Shown: positions 59,548 through 64,000 of the stretch, piece by piece
How positions within the stretch are numbered: the first letter of the stretch is position 1
Layout: the number at the start of each line of letters is the position of its first letter
DNA from: Aquipseudomonas guryensis
Lineage (GTDB): Bacteria; Pseudomonadota; Gammaproteobacteria; Pseudomonadales; Pseudomonadaceae
NCBI RefSeq assembly: GCF_014164785.1
Contig: NZ_JACJFN010000004.1
Coordinates: 62,001-126,000, forward strand
Reading direction: 5' to 3'
DNA length: 64,000 bases
Notes under the pieces: generated by a model
What the model was told of the DNA's origin: nothing
The model's database searches: none
Seen by the model: only the letters and a program-made list of their open reading frames with translations
Position numbers and translations under genes: made by a program

Positions 59548-60198
59548 ATGCTGACTATTTATTCCTACTGGCGCTCCAGCGCCGCCTACCGGGTGCGTAT
59601 TGCCCTCAACCTTAAAGGTCTGGCCTATCAGCAGGTGCCGGTGCACCTGGTCAAGGACGGCGGCCAGCAGCACTCCGCCGACTACCTGGCGCTGAATCCG
59701 CAGGGTCTGCTGCCGCTGCTGGTGGATGAGGACAATGACGGGGTACGCATCGCCCAGTCGCTGGCCATTCTCGAATACCTCGACGAGGTGTTCCCGGTGC
59801 CGACGCTGCTGCCAGCCGACCCGGCCCAGCGCGCCCAGGTGCGCGCCCTGGCCCTGCATATCGCCTGCGACATCCATCCGCTGAACAACCTTCGCGTGCT
59901 GCAGTACCTGTCCACTGAGCTGGGTGCTTCCGATGAGGCGAAGAGCACCTGGTACCGCCACTGGGTCGACAAGGGCCTGGCGGCGGTGGAGCAGGGCCTG
60001 GCTGTATTCGATGGGCGCCTGTCGCTGGGCGAACGCCCCGGCTACCTGGAGGCCTGCCTGATTCCGCAGCTGTACAACGCACGGCGCTTCGAGTGTGACC
60101 TCAACGGCTATCCGCGCATCCTCGCTATCGCGGCGCGCTGCGAAGTGCTCGAAGCGTTCAAGAACGCCGCTCCGGAGGTGCAGCCCGACGCACAGTAG
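59548..60198 (+). CDS. maiA: Maleylacetoacetate isomerase
   Basis: A 216-residue zeta-class GST. The N-terminal SYWRSSAAYRVRIALNLKG holds the SSxxxR active-site motif, the glutathione site is AQSLAILEYL, and the C-terminal domain is helical. It isomerises maleylacetoacetate to fumarylacetoacetate. Start 59548 has GGGAGG upstream. Its position completes the pathway hpd-hmgA-fahA-maiA in one strand and order. Confidence 0.93.
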   Translation: MLTIYSYWRSSAAYRVRIALNLKGLAYQQVPVHLVKDGGQQHSADYLALNPQGLLPLLVDEDNDGVRIAQSLAILEYLDEVFPVPTLLPADPAQRAQVRALALHIACDIHPLNNLRVLQYLSTELGASDEAKSTWYRHWVDKGLAAVEQGLAVFDGRLSLGERPGYLEACLIPQLYNARRFECDLNGYPRILAIAARCEVLEAFKNAAPEVQPDAQ

Positions 60199-60216
60199 GG
60201 TTAACCCTCTGCCTGA

Positions 60217-60243
60217 CCTTCTCCCCGATCGGGAGAGGGGAAG
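60217..60243. repeat. Short palindrome (CCCTCTCCC type), degenerate copy 2
   Basis: CCTTCTCCCC GATC GGGAGAGGGG: an imperfect version of the same hairpin, located after maiA. Confidence 0.6.
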
Positions 60244-60248
60244 ACCAA

Positions 60249-60306
60249 TGTCTTGCCTAGCTCCGCCGTGCCACAAGCGCGGCGGGTTCGATCCCCGTCA
60301 CAGACA
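60249..60306 (+). other. tRNA-like T-arm in the permease leader
   Basis: A 5-bp stem (60282-60286 with 60294-60298) closing a seven-base TTCGATC loop matches a tRNA T-arm. Flanking TGTCT (60249-60253) and AGACA (60302-60306) could pair as a short acceptor-like helix. No D arm, anticodon arm or CCA end is visible, so this is a remnant or mimic at best. Confidence 0.3.
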
Positions 60307-60327
60307 AAAACAAAAGGTGACGTAACG

Positions 60328-61746
60328 ATGACTGACCACAAGTCCTCGGGCACGCTGCAGCGCGGCCTGAAGAATCGCCACATCCAGCTGATCGCCCTCG
60401 GCGGCGCCATCGGCACCGGCCTGTTCCTCGGCTCCGCCGGGGTGCTCAAGTCCGCCGGGCCGTCGATGATCCTCGGCTATGCCATCTGCGGCTTCATCGC
60501 CTTCCTGATCATGCGCCAGCTCGGCGAGATGATCGTCGAGGAGCCGGTCGCCGGTTCCTTCAGCCACTTCGCGCACAAGTACTGGGGCGGTTTCGCCGGC
60601 TTCCTGTCTGGCTGGAACTGCTGGGTGCTGTACATCCTGGTGGGCATGTCGGAGCTGACCGCGGTCGGCAAGTACATCCACTTCTGGTGGCCGGAGGTGC
60701 CGACCTGGGCCACCGCGGCGGTGTTCTTCCTGGTGGTCAACGCGGTCAACCTGGCCAACGTCAAGCTGTTCGGCGAAGCCGAGTTCTGGTTCGCGATGAT
60801 CAAGGTGGTGGCCATCGTCGGCATGATCGTGCTCGGTTGCTGGCTGCTGTTCAGCGGCTCCGGCGGCGAGCAGGCAACCGTGGCCAACCTGTGGAACCAC
60901 GGCGGCTTCTTCCCCAATGGCATCTCGGGCCTGGTGATGGCCATGGCCTTCATCATGTTCAGCTTCGGCGGCCTGGAGATGCTTGGTTTCACCGCGGCGG
61001 AAGCGGAGAAGCCGAAGCAGGTGATCCCCAAGGCGATCAACCAGGTGATCTGGCGCATCCTGATCTTCTACGTCGGCGCCCTGCTGGTGCTGCTCTCGCT
61101 GAGCCCCTGGGATGCCCTGCTGCAGAGCATCAGCAGCGCCGGCGACCCCTACAGCGGCAGCCCGTTCGTGAAGATCTTCGCCCTGATCGGCAGCGACACC
61201 GCGGCGCATATCCTCAACTTCGTGGTGCTCACCGCCGCACTGTCGGTCTACAACAGCGGCACCTACTGCAATGGCCGCATGCTGGTGGGCCTGGCCGAGC
61301 AGGGCGATGCGCCCAGGGTGCTGGCCAAGGTAGACAAGCGCGGCGTGCCGGTGCGCGCCCTGGTGGTCTCGGCGCTGGTCACCGTGCTGGCCGTGCTGGT
61401 CAACTACCTGATGCCGCACAATGCCCTGGAGCTGCTGATGTCGCTGGTGGTGGCGGCGCTGGTGATCAACTGGGCGATGATCAGCTACTCGCACCTGAAG
61501 TTCCGCCGCCACCAGGATGGCCAGGGTGTGCGCAGCAGTTTCCGCGCCTTCTGGTTCCCCTTCGGCAACTACCTGTGCCTGGCCTTCGTGCTGTTCATCC
61601 TCGGCGTGATGCTGCTGATCCCGGGCATCCAGGTGTCGGTCTACGCCATCCCGGTATGGCTGCTGCTGATGTGGGGCTGCTACCGGCTGAAGCTGGCCAG
61701 GCAGGATGCACCGGCGCGCAATGCTGCCGGTTACGAGGTGGGCTGA
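60328..61746 (+). CDS. Aromatic amino-acid permease (AroP/PheP-like), tandem copy 1
   Basis: A 472-residue APC-superfamily permease with twelve predicted helices. GLKNRHIQLIALGGAIGTGLFLGSAG is the classic amino-acid permease start (helix 1), and NSGTYCNGRMLVGLAEQGDAP is the typical cytoplasmic loop. Start 60328 gives the family N-terminus and has AAGGTGACG upstream. Given its place after tyrosine catabolism genes, it probably imports tyrosine and phenylalanine. It is closely similar to the next gene, more so than paralogs usually are. Confidence 0.9.
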   Translation: MTDHKSSGTLQRGLKNRHIQLIALGGAIGTGLFLGSAGVLKSAGPSMILGYAICGFIAFLIMRQLGEMIVEEPVAGSFSHFAHKYWGGFAGFLSGWNCWVLYILVGMSELTAVGKYIHFWWPEVPTWATAAVFFLVVNAVNLANVKLFGEAEFWFAMIKVVAIVGMIVLGCWLLFSGSGGEQATVANLWNHGGFFPNGISGLVMAMAFIMFSFGGLEMLGFTAAEAEKPKQVIPKAINQVIWRILIFYVGALLVLLSLSPWDALLQSISSAGDPYSGSPFVKIFALIGSDTAAHILNFVVLTAALSVYNSGTYCNGRMLVGLAEQGDAPRVLAKVDKRGVPVRALVVSALVTVLAVLVNYLMPHNALELLMSLVVAALVINWAMISYSHLKFRRHQDGQGVRSSFRAFWFPFGNYLCLAFVLFILGVMLLIPGIQVSVYAIPVWLLLMWGCYRLKLARQDAPARNAAGYEVG

Positions 61747-61767
61747 GGTCCGTACCTGCTCGTTTTA

Positions 61768-61791
61768 CCCTCTCCCGTGAACGGGAGAGGG
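61768..61791. repeat. Short palindrome (CCCTCTCCC type), copy 3
   Basis: CCCTCTCCCGT, two-base loop, ACGGGAGAGGG; a perfect 11-bp stem 22 bases after the first permease gene. No T-run follows. Confidence 0.8.
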
Positions 61792-62021
61792 GGCAAGAGC
61801 AGCCGGGTGGGCACCTGTCGCCCGGCTGGCCGAGGAATTGCCGGGCTGTATATACTGCCCGGCGTTTCCGTGACTGGATGCCGCCCTGGCATCCCCTGGC
61901 CAATAGCCGCGAGCATTCCGCAGGATCACGAGTCCCGCGGGTTTCCGTCACGGAATTGACCGACAGGTGAGCCCATGCCACGCATTCGTCCTTCCCGCTT
62001 CCCGTTCCGGAGCGCCCGCTG

Positions 62022-63428
62022 ATGTCCGAACATCTGCACGCCGGCCCACTCAAGCGCGGCCTGAAAAATCGCCATATCCAGCTGATCGCCCTCGGTGGCG
62101 CCATCGGCACCGGCCTGTTCCTCGGCTCGGCCGGGGTGCTGCAGAGCGCCGGGCCATCGATGATCCTCGGCTATGCAATCGGCGGCTTCATCGCTTTCCT
62201 GATCATGCGCCAGCTCGGCGAGATGATCGTCGAAGAGCCGGTAGCCGGTTCCTTCAGCCACTTCGCCCACAGCTACTGGGGGCCGTTCGCCGGCTTCCTC
62301 TCCGGCTGGAACTACTGGGTGCTCTACGTGCTGGTGGGCATGGCCGAGCTCACCGCGGTGGGCAAGTACGTGCAGTACTGGTACCCGGGGATTCCTACCT
62401 GGGCCACGGCGGCGGCGTTCTTCGTGCTGATCAACGCGATCAACCTGGTCAACGTCAAAGCCTTCGGTGAAACCGAGTTCTGGTTCGCCATCATCAAGGT
62501 GGTGGCGATCATCGGCATGATCCTGCTCGGTTGCTACCTGCTGTTCAGCGGTGCTGGCGGCGAGCAGGCGAGCATCACTAACCTGTGGAGCCATGGCGGC
62601 TTCTTCCCCAATGGCGTCATGGGCCTGGTGATGATGATGGCGATCATCATGTTCAGCTTCGGCGGCCTGGAGCTGGTCGGCATCACCGCCGCTGAAGCGG
62701 ATCAACCGAAAACGGTGATCCCCAAGGCGATCAACCAGGTGGTCTACCGCATCCTGATCTTCTACATCGGTGCGCTGACCGTGCTGCTCTCGCTGTACCC
62801 CTGGGACAGCCTGGTGCAGACCCTCACCGCCGGCGGCGATGCCTATGGCAGCAGCCCGTTTGTGCAGATCTTCTCGCTGATCGGCAGTGATACCGCCGCG
62901 CACATCCTCAACTTCGTCGTGCTGACCGCCGCGCTGTCGGTCTACAACAGCGGCGTGTACTGCAACAGCCGCATGCTCTACGGCCTGGCCGAGCAGGGCG
63001 ATGCGCCCAAGGCGCTGATGAAGGTCAACAGCCGCGGCGTGCCGGTACTGGCCATCGGGATTTCGGCGGCGGTGACCCTGCTCTGCGTGGTGGTCAACTA
63101 CCTGGCGCCGAAGGGCGCGCTGGAGCTGCTGATGTCGCTGGTGGTGGCCTCCCTGGTGATAAACTGGGCGATGATCAGCCTGACTCACATCAAGTTCCGG
63201 AAGGCCATGCAGGCCAAGGGCGTGGAGCCGAGTTTCAAGGCCTTCTGGTTCCCGTTGAGCAACTACATTTGCCTGGCTTTCGTGCTGTTCATCCTCGGCG
63301 TGATGCTGATGATTCCGGGGATTCAGGTGTCGGTGTACGCGATGCCGGTGTGGGTGCTATTCATCTGGGTCTGCTACCGCATCAAGCTGGCGGCGGTTAG
63401 CCCGAGTGCCGAGATCAGCCACCGCTGA
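62022..63428 (+). CDS. Aromatic amino-acid permease (AroP/PheP-like), tandem copy 2
   Basis: A 468-residue twelve-helix permease with the same landmarks as copy 1 (IGTGLFLGSAG, NSGVYCNSRMLYGLAEQGDAP). By eye the two are near-identical through helices 1-3 (FIAFLIMRQLGEMIVEEPVA in both) and diverge most in the periplasmic loops and at both termini. This indicates a tandem duplication followed by specialisation of the substrate site. Start 62022 has GAGCGCCC upstream, a weak site. A terminator follows. Confidence 0.9.
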   Translation: MSEHLHAGPLKRGLKNRHIQLIALGGAIGTGLFLGSAGVLQSAGPSMILGYAIGGFIAFLIMRQLGEMIVEEPVAGSFSHFAHSYWGPFAGFLSGWNYWVLYVLVGMAELTAVGKYVQYWYPGIPTWATAAAFFVLINAINLVNVKAFGETEFWFAIIKVVAIIGMILLGCYLLFSGAGGEQASITNLWSHGGFFPNGVMGLVMMMAIIMFSFGGLELVGITAAEADQPKTVIPKAINQVVYRILIFYIGALTVLLSLYPWDSLVQTLTAGGDAYGSSPFVQIFSLIGSDTAAHILNFVVLTAALSVYNSGVYCNSRMLYGLAEQGDAPKALMKVNSRGVPVLAIGISAAVTLLCVVVNYLAPKGALELLMSLVVASLVINWAMISLTHIKFRKAMQAKGVEPSFKAFWFPLSNYICLAFVLFILGVMLMIPGIQVSVYAMPVWVLFIWVCYRIKLAAVSPSAEISHR

Positions 63429-63442
63429 AATCCGCAGGCATG

Positions 63443-63470
63443 AAAAAGCCCGGCTCAGGCCGGGCTTTTT
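63443..63470. terminator. Rho-independent terminator after the second permease
   Basis: AAAAAGCCCGGC, four-base loop, GCCGGGCTTTTT: a 12-bp stem with a T-run 15 bases after the stop. Symmetric, so usable from both sides. Confidence 0.92.
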
Positions 63471-63496
63471 CTGCGTGGGCCAAGGAGCTAGCCGTT

Positions 63497-63688
63497 GTAG
63501 CCCGGATGCAATCCGGGAGCGGGGCTGCCTGTTCCCCGGATTGCATCCGTGCTACGACTGTAGGAGCGAGCTCTTCTCGCGAACTGGAGAGCGGCGCTTT
63601 TTCTTGTGGCACATGCAGCGGCTATACACTGGGATAATGACTTTCTGGCAACACGGGTAGTCCCCTCTCCCGTAAACGGGAGAGGGGA
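63497..63688. repeat. Palindrome cluster before the chemotaxis receptor gene
   Basis: Part of the 308-base gap between the permease and the chemotaxis receptor. It holds an imperfect ~21-bp palindrome (GTAGCCCGGATGCAATCCGGG at 63497-63517 with its counterpart at 63534-63555), a half REP (63559-63583) and the fourth CCCTCTCCC-type hairpin (63661-63673 with 63676-63688, perfect 13 bp). No coding ORF is seen. Confidence 0.75.
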
Positions 63689-63736
63689 GCAAGCGCTTAA
63701 GTGCAGCCTTGCGACTCAGACCGGCGAGCCAAGGAA

Positions 63737-64000
63737 CTAGGTCTGAAACTGCAGTACCGAGCTCTGCATGCTGCGCGCCACGCGATCCAGGCTCTGCGCC
63801 GCATCGGCCAGTTCGTGCACGGTGCGGGTGTTGCTCTGTGACATCTGTGCGATATGTTCGACGCGCTGAGCCACTTCGCTGCTGGCCTTGCTCTGCTCGC
63901 TGATGGTGTGGGAAATCTCTTCCACCATCTCGGCTGCGCGGTGGGCGCCGCCACGGATCTCGTTGATAGACTCGCCGGCCTGGCGGGCCAGGGCCACGCC
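63737..64000 (-). CDS. Methyl-accepting chemotaxis protein, C-terminal end (partial)
   Basis: The frame is open to the right edge and ends in TAG at 63737; about 87 residues are present. It has the last signalling-helix segment of the cytoplasmic MCP coiled coil (SINEIRGGAHRAAEMVEEIS, then IAQMSQSNTRTVHELADAAQSLDRVARSMQ). The sensor, HAMP and hairpin tip lie beyond the window. No C-terminal CheR-tethering pentapeptide is seen; the protein ends in LQFQT. Confidence 0.88.
   Translation of the reverse strand, partial: GVALARQAGESINEIRGGAHRAAEMVEEISHTISEQSKASSEVAQRVEHIAQMSQSNTRTVHELADAAQSLDRVARSMQSSVLQFQT

Noticed and set aside
58486..60276. 596-codon minus-strand frame opposite fahA and maiA
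   Set aside because: Composition is that of an antisense shadow; it spans two known genes and an intergenic REP.
60249..60306. A functional tRNA gene
   Set aside because: Only a T-arm and a possible short acceptor helix exist. D and anticodon arms and a CCA end are missing.

Overview
The window is high-GC, densely coded DNA from a gammaproteobacterium that reads as Pseudomonas or a very close relative. The evidence is gene content: a braCDEFG branched-chain amino-acid transporter, a WbpM-type dehydratase, MnmC, SstT, CcoG, a CysI-like reductase followed by DUF934, many pseudomonad-type DUF proteins, and REP-type palindromes. No rRNA, complete tRNA, CRISPR array, prophage or canonical insertion sequence was seen. 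All calls come from reading the sequence and from family knowledge; no database search was run.

Layout. 1-3.6 kb: end of a PQQ-type sugar dehydrogenase, a lipoprotein, a MASE2-GGDEF diguanylate cyclase and YceH. 3.8-10 kb: a tightly coupled seven-gene operon (thermostable-hemolysin/GNAT-like protein, AMP-binding protein, UndA-like heme-oxygenase-fold protein, SDR, secreted TPR protein, response regulator, histidine kinase). It looks like an uncharacterised small-molecule pathway with its own two-component system. 10-18 kb: small proteins, sstT and the braCDEFG operon on the minus strand. 18-22 kb: hydroxypyruvate/glyoxylate-type genes and wbpM. 22-24.3 kb: a monocistronic tubulin/FtsZ-superfamily GTPase with T1-, T3-, T4- and T7-like loops in order, the most unusual single gene here. 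24.4-31.7 kb: a solute-binding-protein/GGDEF fusion, a CynX-type transporter, YnfA, YheU and a hybrid 7TMR-DISM kinase. 31.7-34.1 kb: a persulfide/sulfide-handling operon (CstR-like repressor, rhodanese, TauE-type permease, persulfide dioxygenase) with G/C-tract inverted repeats. 34-46 kb: mnmC, pap, fumC, trhO, a DsbA-family protein, an ABC exporter and others. 47-53.5 kb: LysE, a MocR regulator, ccoG, and a LysR/DoxX/GST module. 53.7-55.9 kb: sulfite reductase plus DUF934. 56.1-63.4 kb: a complete homogentisate pathway (hpd, hmgA, fahA, maiA) followed by two tandem aromatic amino-acid permeases. The right edge holds the end of a chemotaxis receptor.

Two layers of intergenic repeats overlie this. 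One is a four-copy family of 146-230 bp elements (27.4, 40.3, 42.5, 43.8 kb) with terminal inverted repeats, a conserved central loop and compensatory stem changes; it sits against, or overlaps, the stop codons of its neighbours. The other is a set of short palindromes (REP and CCCTCTCCC...GGGAGAGGG types) concentrated in the homogentisate/permease region.
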